The notes beneath the pieces are model-generated. The model was not told the origin of the DNA and did no database searches. It saw only the letters and a program-made list of their open reading frames with translations. The translations under genes were made by a program, and so were the position numbers. Source: Circinella umbellata (Eukaryota; Mucoromycota; Mucoromycetes; Mucorales; Lichtheimiaceae). Taken from it: a stretch of DNA of 64,000 nt. The stretch is taken from the NCBI GenBank assembly GCA_025093555.1, contig JAIWNF010000065.1:62001-126000 (forward strand). The letters run 5' to 3'. This document shows positions 45,170 to 56,555 of the stretch, piece by piece (within the stretch, counting starts at the first letter, position 1; every line of letters begins with the position of its first letter).

Positions 45170-46382
45170 TCTATTATTATTTTATGGTGGTTAAAAAGCG
45201 AACGAACGAAACAAGCCAACAAAAAAAAAAATTCTTTCACAGATCCCAATTTTTTGAGGGGAAGCATCTCATTGGTCAATACCAGCATTGACTGATGAAA
45301 ACATTAACTTTATAGGGAAGCGGATGTTACTGATAAAGCAACTACTCGAGCAATGAATGCTATTGCTTTATATGGCTTTGTTACCATAGCATCAAAAAGT
45401 CATCAAGATACTGTTCATGAATGAAAGATAAAATGCTCAGATTCATGCTAGTAGGTAGGCGTCAAGGAAACAAAATTTTGGTTTTTGCATCAAAAAAGTA
45501 CTAGATACATCATTACTATAAAAACAGAGCTCGAGGTAAATGATAGAAATAATAGGTATAAGGCTACTTTATACATTTTATTAATAGCAAAAAAAAACTT
45601 GGAATACATTGATTCTATTACTTCTGTTCTTGCGTATATTTTTTTTGGTTGTTATTATCATAAGAAAATTTCTTTTACTGTTTATAATGCTCGGATGGCT
45701 CCTGCTAAGCACCAAATGCTTATGACCTTGGAGCTACGTAAATGCACAACATTTCCTGCTGATTTACAAATTAAAGAAGAATAATATTTCTTTATTACAT
45801 CTTCTTTTTAATGTTATGTATACGCACGTACCACACATAATGTGAAATGTAACTATGTCATCAATATTATCAGAAAAATAACAAATCAAATATGTGATAG
45901 TTATGCACCATAGTGGTACGTGTGTATAGTCAAGTTCTTAATTCTTCTTTTTACAGCTAATTACGTATTAGATTGCATGTATTCAGACGTTGAAAAAGTC
46001 TTTCCACGGATCACCTTGCTGGATAGTATTAGTTGTCGCTCAAACATATCTTAGTGCGAAAAAGTGAGATATATTTATATCTATTCTCTTTTCATGCCAA
46101 GTTGAAACGTTGGTGATTTTATCACAACTTCAATATATGATGCTTGATACCTAAAATAAAAAAGTCCCGCCATGAATGCTCTCTTTTATTATATCTTAGA
46201 TAGAATATAAGTAAAATAGCAACGGGTGCTAACCATAATATTTAGTGGTAGTACTATGAGGTTACTCTTAATAATAATAGATATGATTTTCTTGTCTTAT
46301 GTTTGTATCATAGAATAACTTGAGTGAATCGCATGATTATATGAAAGATAATGTGTGACCAAGCAGTAATTTTCAAAGAGAA
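45170..46382. other. Interval with coding-like remnant of unknown origin
   Basis: About 45300-45425 reads EADVTDKATTRAMNAIALYG in one plus frame. 45485-45783 is an open plus frame including EVNDRNNRYKATLYILLIAK and MAPAKHQMLMTLELRKCTTF before TAA. I do not recognise either. The composition looks more coding than the surrounding DNA. The remainder (45784-46382) shows nothing. Confidence 0.3.
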
Positions 46383-47615
46383 TCAAATGGCAGAGCCAAA
46401 TAGAGATTGTGCATTTAACGTTGTTTGTTTGATCTGAAAGATAATATAATATAATGTTTTATAAGATAACGAATTTATAAATGTTGGTTTTGTTATCTTT
46501 CCACTATTTATTATCAATTGTTAAATATACATACCACCTCTTCAATCGAAATATTCTTGATACGAGCGATTTCTTGAGCTGATAAGGTAATATTAGCTGG
46601 TTCATTATCAATGCCTTTCTCAGGTCCAAGAGCTGGCGAATCTGATTCCAGTAAAAGGTTGGATAATGGTATCACAGTGACCAGTTTCTGAAAATGAGGT
46701 GAACGAATAATAGACGGTGGTACGGAAAAGTAATATCCTATTTCTACTGCTTTCTTTGCGTGTGCTGGTCTATTACATAGTAGATGATTGTGGTGTCCAT
46801 GATGATAAATTGTGTGTGGATGTTATTTGGTGTAACAGCGATTTATTTTTTATTTTTTTTACCTTCCATCAAAAGCATGCATAATTACACGCTTTGCTTT
46901 ACAACCATACAATATTTCAAGTGCATGATGCCCTGCTGATCTATAACAAGAATATTTTAATCTTATTTCTAATTTACTCTTTATTTTTTTTTCTCAAAAT
47001 CAATATTAATTATTACCGTGAATGGACGTTGACTGGTAAATCAGCTTCTATAGCTAATTCAACCTGACGACGAAACACTTGTCGTTGAACATTTTTTAAA
47101 TCTTCTTCAGAAATACCTTCATTATTTGTATTGGTTGTAATAATATGTCGTGAAAAATCTAACCCAACTATTTTAATGGTAGAAAATAATAGAGATTGTC
47201 CTAGTCAGTAATTAACAGTTTGATAGTCATAAATGTTTAATATATGTATATTTATATTACTTTCGCCTACGCAACAAAGAGTTTTCTTGGTGATATATTC
47301 TTTTAAAATAGGTTCAAACTGGTCCAAATCTTTTAGAGTAACGGATCGTTCTCGTGGATCATTGGCATCAAGTCGTTGTACAGGGTGAAGCCCCACCCCT
47401 GGTTTTATAAGACCATGGGATTGTTCAGCTAATTCAAGGACATGGTGAACATCATGGATGTTTTCTGATACACTTACTATACGATTGACATTGGCTGATT
47501 TGGCTGTAGCGAGTAAATCTGAAAAATACTTTTTTGTTTTTGTTCCATCATTTATTATTGTCGAATTAGATAATGGAAAGTTCTCGAGGTTAATATGTGC
47601 ATGAACATCGATCAT
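46383..47615 (-). CDS. TatD-family metal-dependent nuclease, TATDN3-like
   Basis: Exons are 47615-47261, 47167-47017, 46940-46863, 46769-46535 and 46433-46383, giving 289 residues. Metal ligands appear in order: MIDVHAHINLE (His5, His7), CVGEIGLDFSRH (Glu), LPVNVHSR (His), RVIMHAFDGR (His) and NLLLESDSPALG (Asp), the standard TatD TIM-barrel set. The C-terminus IKQTTLNAQSLFG matches the family's last helix. TatD proteins are 3'-5' exonucleases or DNases in DNA repair and apoptosis-like DNA degradation (family knowledge). It is tandem to and 213 bp downstream of the nucleoporin gene. All splice sites are GT-AG and in frame. Confidence 0.94.
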
Positions 47616-47828
47616 TTTTGTTATATATTATGTAGACAAAATAATAGTCAATAGATCAAAAGAAGAAAATAGAAATGGAAATAGAAAATGAATTCAAATG
47701 AGTACAGCAAAATTTTCAACACCGAAAGAAGATCTACTATTACACACAGGAAAAGCAATATGAATTTTATGATTAAGCTATATACAATGGGACTAAAATA
47801 TGACTATAATTTTTATTATTTTTTTGAA

Positions 47829-50800
47829 TTACTTCATGATATTTTTGTTATTACGCTTAAGCTTTTCAGTTTCTTGATGTAATTCAGATACTTTGGCAGC
47901 TAAAGAAACCAAGGTATTACTTTGCGATTTAAGAATGGCAGGAATTTGATCTGGTGAAGTTCCATCTGTTTGTCCTTCCATCATGGTTTGAATACGCTCA
48001 TCAATTTGATTAATAGATGAACGATATTGTTTGACCCGATCATCTAAACTCTTTGCTAAATCATTGAAATAGCGTTGATGAATCGTTGTACCCGTCATGG
48101 ATCTTCCTTGTGCTCCCTTATTATCAAAGAAGAGTTGTCCAACCATAGCATTCTTTAATTGATAATCTACAGCAGACGTTAATGATTCGATATCTTTCAT
48201 AGATGCTTGATGAAGATCTTTTTGTAATCGAAGTTCCTAATATGTTTTATGTTTTTGTTTGTTTAGTATAAGATATCTGAATAATTTTAGTAATAATAAT
48301 AGTGATAACAATATAATGTGTATATTACCTTAGAACAATTATCAGCATAATTCTCAATTTCTGAGATCAATTCACCATTATAGGCTGATTGTCGAGTTCC
48401 GATGGATTTGGAAATATCCATTTGTTGATTGATAAATTGATATAATCCATTCAATTCATTTTGTGCTGTTGATGGTAATTCACGATAGCGTGTTCGTTTT
48501 TCAATACTATCTGGATTGGTAATATTAGATTCAATAATTGTTTGTTCAGCATTGGTTGGTTTTGGAGGACCACTATTAAATTTATCACAAGAGTGTCAAA
48601 AAGAATGTTAGTCGCTATTCTTTGTGTGTTCTTCTTCCTTATATACACACAGTTCCTAACATATATATAACTTACAATACATCATTTGGTTTGGATTGAG
48701 ATTTTGAAGTCTGTGTTGTAGATGGTGAGCTGGGTATCTCGATAGGTTTCGATTGCAATGGCTTAAATGGACTGATTGTTTCTGGTTTATCCGAAGTACT
48801 CTTTCCCTTGTCACCTGTTGATGGCGATGGTGATGATGACAACTTTGAATCTTTAAAACTGACATGTTTGTCATTTGTGCCATGATTTTCCTTATTTTGA
48901 ATTTCAGATAAAGCAGCCTTTTTACCAGGTGCTGGGCTAGAAGAAGGTGTCATACCTGCATTATCCACACTTCGTTTTCGAGCAGGAATGGCACCACTAA
49001 GACCACTGACAAGAGTACCGCTTGTTGCTGCTGATCCTGATGATGCTGTAGTGGCACTACCAAGTGTGTGGCTAGTTTTGGAAGTGTCTCCTTGATTTTC
49101 CTCTGCGATCCAGCTTTGTGATAATGGAGATTTACCATGAACAAGTTTTTGCCGACTTGATTCAATTGCATTAATTTGATCTGAACTTTTTCGTTTTTTG
49201 CTAGATTCTTGTGAAGTTGGTGTGGTCGTGGATGATGAACTATCCTGACTTGTTTCTTTAGGGCCACCAAAGGTGAATGCTGTTCCTGGTGTAGTTGGAA
49301 TTCCTGTAGAAGTAGTGGTAGTAGTACCAGAAGGTGTTGATGTAGAAGAAGTAGGAGCTGCTTTAAAAGTTGCGGAACCTGTAAAATCAATTCCACCAAA
49401 TGGACTAGTCTTTCCATCGCTTGATTTTTCTATATATACATATTATATGATAATGTTAGTTATAAAACATGAAAAACAATATATATATTTAATTTATATG
49501 TATAATACGTGTTCCCAAAAATATTATCCTTACCTGTTGTGGTGGAAGTAGTGGGTTTGAAAAGTGAAGAACCCTTATTCATTGAGGACGAATCTGCTGT
49601 TGCACCAGTAGTAGTTGTAGAACCACCGAATGAAAATGTTGTTGCTGGTTTAGGTGTGCTTGTTGCTGATGAAATATCAGAACCTGATGAAGAAACAGAA
49701 GGCGGGGTTTCTAGAGTTTTTTTCTCTATATAATTTCATCGATATTTGCTCAATTGAATATTATTCTTTTCACTTCACTTAACATCAAGTTGTAGTCTAC
49801 ATATGTATATACATACCTTGTGACTGACCAAACGCGAATGAAAAGGGTTTGCTTGAAGGCGACGATTGTGCTGATGGGGCCGATGTACCAAACGTAAATG
49901 AAGATTTAGTAGTTGGTGTCGTCTCTGCAGGTTGATCTGGTTAAAAAAAGAATATGTTTAGATAAAAGAAAAAAATATGAATATAAAATTAAAATCTTGC
50001 TCTCTCTCTCTATATATATATAAATATATATGTATACCTTTCTTTTCATTTGAGGATGGTGTAGTTGTCACAGTACTTTTACCAAAGCTGAAAGTCGGTG
50101 TGGGAGTAAGTGCAGTAGCCTTTTGACCTTCAGACTTTTCTTCTATCATTTCAAATTTAGAAAAAAAAATGTTAACGAATAATCAACAATGGCAGAAAAG
50201 AAAAATAGAAAAAAAAAGTCATAAATTACCTGAAGTTTTTGGAAAAACAAAGGGCGAAGCACCTTTTGTTGGCGAATCATTGGATGATGGAATTGAAAAA
50301 TCAGGTGTAAATTGAGAAATAGCAGCCGAAGGTTGGGTTTCTTCTGCAGAACTAGAGGATCCTGACAGAGTACCTTTATCGCCTGTAAACCAGTTTTCAG
50401 CCGAATTTTCCTTTGATGGAGTAGTAACCAAACCTTTTTCTGTTTTGTCAGTGTTTGGCTCTTCTTTATTATCATCATTATCCTTATCACTACTACTACC
50501 AGTGACACTTTTTGTCAAAGTAGTGGAAATATCCTTCTTTTCTAAAGTTTTTGTTAAAGTACCTTTGTCACTATCTTCTGACAATGGTACTTGTTTTGTC
50601 GTTGTGGTACTAGTAGAAAAGCCAAAAGCGCTTGTAGGTTTTTCTTCTGTTTCTTTATCTATGTGAAAAAAAACCACCCATTAAGTTAAGATTAAATTTT
50701 TTTTCATGAAAATATTCATTCTATCAAATGATAGCTCTACCTTTTGGTTTAGCTTGAGGAGCACCAAATGAAAATCCAGATGGTTTAGCAGAAGTGCCTG

Positions 50801-52631
50801 AAGCATTTGTTGTTGGGAAAGTAAATGGTGAAGGCTTTTGTGTAGATGTAGTTTTATCTAATGTTGGTAATACACAATTAATATATAAATAAATAAATAA
50901 TTACATCATGCAATTTTTGTATCCATGTATACGAGAAAAACAGATGTCTTACCATTTTTCTCTGTTGTTTCTTGTTCTTTTGTAGTTGTAGAAGACGTTT
51001 CACCACCAGCTGGAACTACTGATGGAGTCTTTGTACCAAATCCAAATGAAGGTTGTGGTTTATTTGTAGAATCGGTTGTAATAGGGGCGGTAGCGGGTTT
51101 TTGTTGTTGAGTGGTTCCAAATGAAAACGAAGAAGTTGTTGGGCCAGTTTTAGTTTCCGGAATTGTCATTGACTTTCCAAATGAAAATGTGGGTGTAGTA
51201 CCAGTACTTCCAGTAGCAGCAGGTGTACCAAAACCAAATGCAGGTTTAGGAGTGGTCGTAGGAGGAGGTACTTGTGAAGCTGTTGTAGACGCAGTACCAA
51301 AAGAAAATGTTGTTTTCGGTGTTGTTGTTGCAGCAGCAGTAGATATACTTGTTGAAGCTGTTGAAGTAGTTGTTGTAATATCTTCATATGTAAAAAGAAT
51401 GCAATTCACGCGTTAATACTTGATTTGCTTATACATTATATTATACACATAAATATGATGCAAGAAAGAGTAAATAAATACAACACATACCTTTATTAGC
51501 AGCTGGTGCTGTACCAAAACTAAATGTAGGTTTAGGTGTAGTTGTTGTTGTCGTAGATGGAGTTGTTGAAAATCCACTACCACTTCCGAAAGTAAATCCA
51601 CCAGTGGCAGGTTTTGGTGCTGCAGGCGTTTCATCTATATCATATTATTTTATATAAAATAATATTAATATTCGCAGTTAATTAATATTAAATATGGATA
51701 CACATGTACTCATTCTCTTTTTTCTTTACTCATGAAATGATAAAGATAGAAAAAAACCTCCGGACACGAAAAATCTTCTACATTACCTTTATCCATAGAT
51801 TCATCTTCCATAGTATTAGTTTGTGTTGCTGGTGTAGCTGCTGCTCCAAAGGCAGATTTCGTGGATTGCTGTGAACCAAAAACTCCACCAAATGTACCTT
51901 GTGAAGTTGTAGAAGTAGTAGTATTAGGTGGAGCAGAAGAAGCACCAAAACCTCCAAATGGCGATTGTTGTTGAGGCTGTTGAGGTGTCATTGAACCAAA
52001 ACTAAAGCCAGATTGTTGTGTTCCAGATGCAGTAGAAGGATTAGTAGCATTTGAAACAGCAGGTGCTGCAGATCCACCAAATCCAAATGCAACTGGTTGC
52101 TGTTGATTATTATTGGTTGAAGAGGTAGAACCTGATCCAAATGTGAATGAGCCACCTCCACCAAAACTAGCAGCACTTGTTGTACCTGGAGGCGAAGGGT
52201 TGGATTGTGGAAGGGCATTTTGCTGTTGCTGCTGTTGTGACATGTTGTATGGAAAAGAACCAGCAGTGGAAAAAGAACGTCCTAAGGTCGGCGTTGTTGG
52301 TTGCTGCTGCTGAGGTTGTTGTGCCGCAAACGGAGAGGGAGGTGTATTAGAACTCGCGCCAAAAACTGTAGGTTGTTGTTGTTGCTGATTGGTGTTGTTA
52401 TTACCACCAAAAGTAAAGCCTGCCATTGCATTTGTATGGGATGGATCTTCAGATGCAGTTCGCTGCAAACGTCGTCGAGGTTGTGCGATTTTGCGACCTG
52501 CTAAATTGGCTGGATTCATGCCTTGATTCTGATCGCTATTAATATATATTTTTAAAAAAATTATTAATTATGAACAATTATTCACACCAATTTGTTGTCA
52601 CTATAGAAATGAAAAGTGTCTTATACCTCAT
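47829..52631 (-). CDS. FG nucleoporin Nup58/Nup49, central channel
   Basis: There are 12 exons and 1231 residues: 52631-52627, 52535-51787, 51634-51491, 51381-50953, 50857-50741, 50658-50230, 50142-50038, 49936-49817, 49725-49534, 49429-48676, 48572-48329, 48236-47829. Exon 1 is only ATGAG; it joins to give MSDQNQGMNPANLAGRKI. About 700 residues of FG repeats follow (TFGG, AFGFG, FSFG) in Ser/Thr/Gln-rich sequence, then a basic segment (KKRKS), then the C-terminal coiled coil: ELPSTAQNELNGLYQFINQQ, RYFNDLAKSLDDRVKQYRSS and LVSLAAKVSELHQETEKLK. The last part matches Nup58/Nup49, a partner of Nup62/Nsp1 and Nup54/Nup57 in the pore channel. It is about twice the usual length because of extra repeats. 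Several introns interrupt FG units at a repeated G|AT or G|AA phase, suggesting expansion with introns. Confidence 0.9.
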
Positions 52632-53351
52632 TTATTTGTATATTATTATTATAAATATTTTTATATTGTTTTATATAAATACTAGTCAACGGTTTAAAAA
52701 ATATAAGTTTTTGCAAGTAATGGTTCGTTAGTAGGTATAATATGTCCAAAAAAAAATCGTACACTCTTACTTTTTGCGGAAAAGAAGCGGAAAACGCAAT
52801 GTGACTGCTAATAGCTCGAACCCGTGATACGTTTTTGAATAATATCTGTCAAGTGCGGTTTGGTTTCTTATTATCCATGTAATTCCAAGACGATAGTAAT
52901 AAAATTCTCAAGTAACGAAAACCCTTTAAAATCATGAAAGGCTTTCATTAAATCAAACTAGAGAAAGTTAAAAAGATGACCAAAAATTGATTTTGAAACT
53001 TTTCTTTAATTATTCTGCATAATTGCTGTTTACTCTTTTAACATGAATAAGATACTTTTCGTTGCCATGGGATACGTTTCATACTTTTTTTATTTTATAT
53101 GTCAATAACACAGCATCAACCAGTTTCATAAAGGATTTTCAGATCCTCAAACTTCTCATCATTTAAGAATTCAAAAAAAAACACTGGTTGTCTTTTTTTT
53201 TTGTGGGACATTTTGATCTCCGCACAAGAAAAATCTGGATTAAAAAATAAAAAACTTCATTGCTATCTTACAGTCATTTCCTCTCTCTTTTCCATCCTCC
53301 AACCCTAACCTTTTTACCTTACCGTAAAACTAAAATATACTTCTTTGTGAT
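52632..53351. promoter_or_regulatory. Divergent promoter region of NUP58 and transporter genes
   Basis: This is 720 bp between divergent genes. It is AT-rich, with pyrimidine tracts and CAGTCATTTCCTCTCTC just before the transporter start. No defined sites recognised. Confidence 0.5.
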
Positions 53352-55461
53352 ATGTCAACAAAAGAAGGCGAGAAAGGTGATATTCGACCAGATTCGATTA
53401 CAGAGGCACCAGGCTCAATACAAAAAGGAGATGTTGATTTAAAGAATAAAATCGAAGTATTGACACCTCCAGATGGTGGTAGGGGCTGGTTTGTGATTCT
53501 CGGTTCATTTTTGGTAAGCTTTTATAAGAAAAATAAAACAATACTGCAAGTTTTAGTAAAAGCTGATTAATAATGAATTGTTTATTTTCTTTTTCAGGGT
53601 TTATTTGCAATGTAAGGAATAACAAAAGGATAATTACAAATCTAAGATATAAAAAAAAGATCCATTTTCTTCTACACACTTAATCAAATATCTGTCCAAA
53701 ACGGATGACTCATACTTCTTTTTTTTTTAAAAAAAAAAAAAAAATAACGATTCTACAGTTTTGGATACAATTATAGGTAAGACGGAATTTCTTATCCGGG
53801 ATTATCAAAAAAAGCCGACCCCAAAAAGGAAAAAAAAGTACAATAATGGAGTAAAAAGAAAAAGACTGACTTATTTTATATGTAACAGCTGGGGTGTTTT
53901 TCTTCGACAGTATAAGCAAATCTATCCAGGTCAAATGGCACAATTATCGTGGATCGGATCTATATGTGTTGCATTATTTTTTATTCTCGGTCCCATCAAT
54001 CAACTTGTTATTCGAACCATGGGGTATAGATATATGCTAATAACCGGTACTATACTATGTACTGCTGCATTAATTCTTGCTAGTTTTGCTAAAGAGGTAG
54101 ATACATATACATATACAAAGGGTATAAAATAAAGGAAATACGTATTAATTCATTTATCATAGGTGTGGCATTTATTCCTTACTCAAGGTTTATTATTTGG
54201 TGTGGGGGCTTCTTTTGTTTGGTTCCCCTGTATTGGAGCGCCGCAACAGTGGTTCAATCATCATCGAGGTCTTGCTGTTGGTTTGGCCATGTCTGGATCT
54301 GGTATTGGTGGTTTAGTGGTTTCTAATATTTGCCAAGCTGCAATTGAAAGCATTGGATATCGTTGGGCATTACGGTAGAGATTAGAAAAGAAAGAAAAGA
54401 AAGAGGATATATATAGGATTCTCAATATATATATTTGTACTGTTGGTGTAGAATCTAACGAACTGGTATTTACGTTTTTATAGTATTGTTGGTATTATGT
54501 GCTTTGCACTTATTGGCTCAGCGACTTTGTTGGTTAGACCTTTTGGTACTATTCAACAAACAGGTGGAAGTGCAAAAGGTGTTATTAGTTGGTATTTGTT
54601 CAAAAATCCTCGTTTTACCATTTTGTTTATTCATGGTCTTATCACCACTTTTGGCTATATGGTAAGTTTCTGGAATTAGTATAGAGTGTTATATAGTGAT
54701 ATATTCATGGTTTGTAAGCTAATTTTTTGCATGAAAACCAATACAATTTAATTTTTTTAGACTCCATTTTTCTTGCTTCCATGTAATTTTTGTTTTCTTT
54801 CTTTACTGCTTACCTAATAAATGGTACATAGAAATAGTATAATATAACTAATGTTTTTTTAATATAATTTTTAGCCCATGCTGAAGCATTAAACTTGGAT
54901 CCTTGGGTTGGTACAAATCTTTCCGCCATCATGTCTGCTGTTAACGCCGGTGCTCGTATTTGTACTGGTTATATGGGCGACAAATTCGGTCGATTTAACA
55001 GTTTGTTCGTATGCACTTTTCTTGCTGGTGTTTGTTGTTTAGCCATTTGGGTCAATGCTACCAATGAAGCTACTATCTGGGTATTCTCGGTCTTATACGG
55101 GTACGTATAGTTAAACAAAAAAAAAGCTGAATTAGTCAATTATTAACTAAACAAATTAACTGCTAAACTCTTTTGGAACTATTACAGTTTCTTTGGTGGT
55201 GGATACATTGCTCTTTTCCCAACAGTACAACCTCAAGTCGTTGGACTTGAAAACATTGCTCCTGCTGTAGGATTATTATATTTCACGAATTTATTTGGCT
55301 ACATGTTCGGTACACCTATTGCATCAGCTATTATTAACAGATTTACACCACCTGATTATCAATATGCTGCAGTATGGGCTGGTTGCATGGTCATTGGTGG
55401 TGCTCTATTTGCTGGTTGGTTACGTGTTACTCAAGCCGGCTTTAAGCTTGTACGTGTCTAA
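53352..55461 (+). CDS. MFS monocarboxylate-type transporter (MCT/MCH family)
   Basis: Exons are 53352-53513, 53598-53611, 53759-53776, 53889-54096, 54163-54374, 54484-54661, 54761-54782, 54875-55100 and 55188-55461, giving 437 residues. Three exons are tiny (14, 18 and 22 nt). The N-terminal cytosolic part leads to the MCT signature PPDGGRGWFVILGSFLGLFA and FGYNYSWGVFLRQY. Twelve membrane segments follow, with the MFS loop motif YMGDKFGRFNS between segments 8 and 9 and GLAVGLAMSGSGIGG in segment 5. The family moves monocarboxylates, riboflavin or related metabolites across the plasma membrane or vacuole; the substrate cannot be told. Skipping the micro-exons would delete most of transmembrane segment 1, so they are probably real. 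Confidence 0.93.
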
Positions 55462-56555
55462 AATAACATCCATCATTACTATCATTCATGTTATATACAT
55501 ATTATCATACATATAATATAGAGAGATGTCCCCTTCCTTTTTCTTCGCGCTTTATTATTATTTGACCCTCTCCTCTACCCTAAAAGTTTCTATTTATATT
55601 TACAGCTTTTCCTTTTGATATTTTATTTATTACATAATTCTGTTCACATATTACTACAATCCTCCTTCTATATTATACATTATTTTTATTTATATATTAT
55701 TCCTACGTACACATTGTTGTATTATCAAATCCCAAATTTATTTAGTACATCTGTATACGAAAAAAAAGTACCCAGTTTATTTTTATTTTTATTGTATACC
55801 AAGAGAACCTGATTTTCATTTTTACTAATAGAATCTTGGTAAACTGTACATTACGAACATCGTAGATATCATGACCTGTTATAATTGTATCGAGAAAACT
55901 GTTCTTTTGAAGCTGCACAAAAGTGAACAAGCAGTTTTTGATTAAATGTTTTTTCTAATACGTAGTGGACTAATAAGTAAGATAACAAAATAGCAATACG
56001 TATGACAAGATCAACATCATAGTAGATTATTATATTATAATCGATATTGATTCTTGAAAAAAAGAATCAATTTATGGACAGAACATCTTTATGTGCAAGG
56101 ATGACACTAAAGCTTTCAACAATACGATTTAAAGAGATAACTAAGAAAAAAAAACAAAAATTACGTAATGATTTTCTTGCCTTCCTTTTTATAGTGATAT
56201 CAAGATCGATCAATGCTATACATGTGTTCTAGCATTGATATGAAAATTAAGCTTCTACAGTACTTCTTTATCCATGTTCTCATTGCTATGGTAACCATCG
56301 TCGCGAAAAATAAAAAAAAAACGACCAATTACTGATTTTAATTTTTCTCTATTCTTTATTCGGGCATGTGTTATTTCATCATATTTCTAGTAACTAAAAT
56401 ATAAACAACTGCAAAGATCACGCAAATGCATTAGATATTAGGTTTCAATAATTTGACGCGAAAAAATAATTCAGAATTTTAAATTTTCCTTTTTTCTCGC
56501 GTTTCTAGATCTAAACACTCTCTCGCTTTTTTTTAGAAAAAAAAAACATTTAAGA
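55462..56555. other. Intergenic, no gene seen
   Basis: This holds the 3' UTR of the transporter gene and the promoter of the E2 gene. Short open frames lack recognisable content. Confidence 0.5.

Noticed and set aside
48950..51416. Several open frames on both strands across the nucleoporin gene
   Set aside because: They are shadows caused by Ser/Thr/Gln/Val-rich FG-repeat composition; the spliced minus-strand frame explains the region.
52517..52519. ATG at 52519 as the Nup58 start
   Set aside because: An acceptor directly upstream joins in frame to a tiny ATGAG exon at 52631-52627 with good splice sites, giving MSDQNQGMNP. Kept as the alternative.
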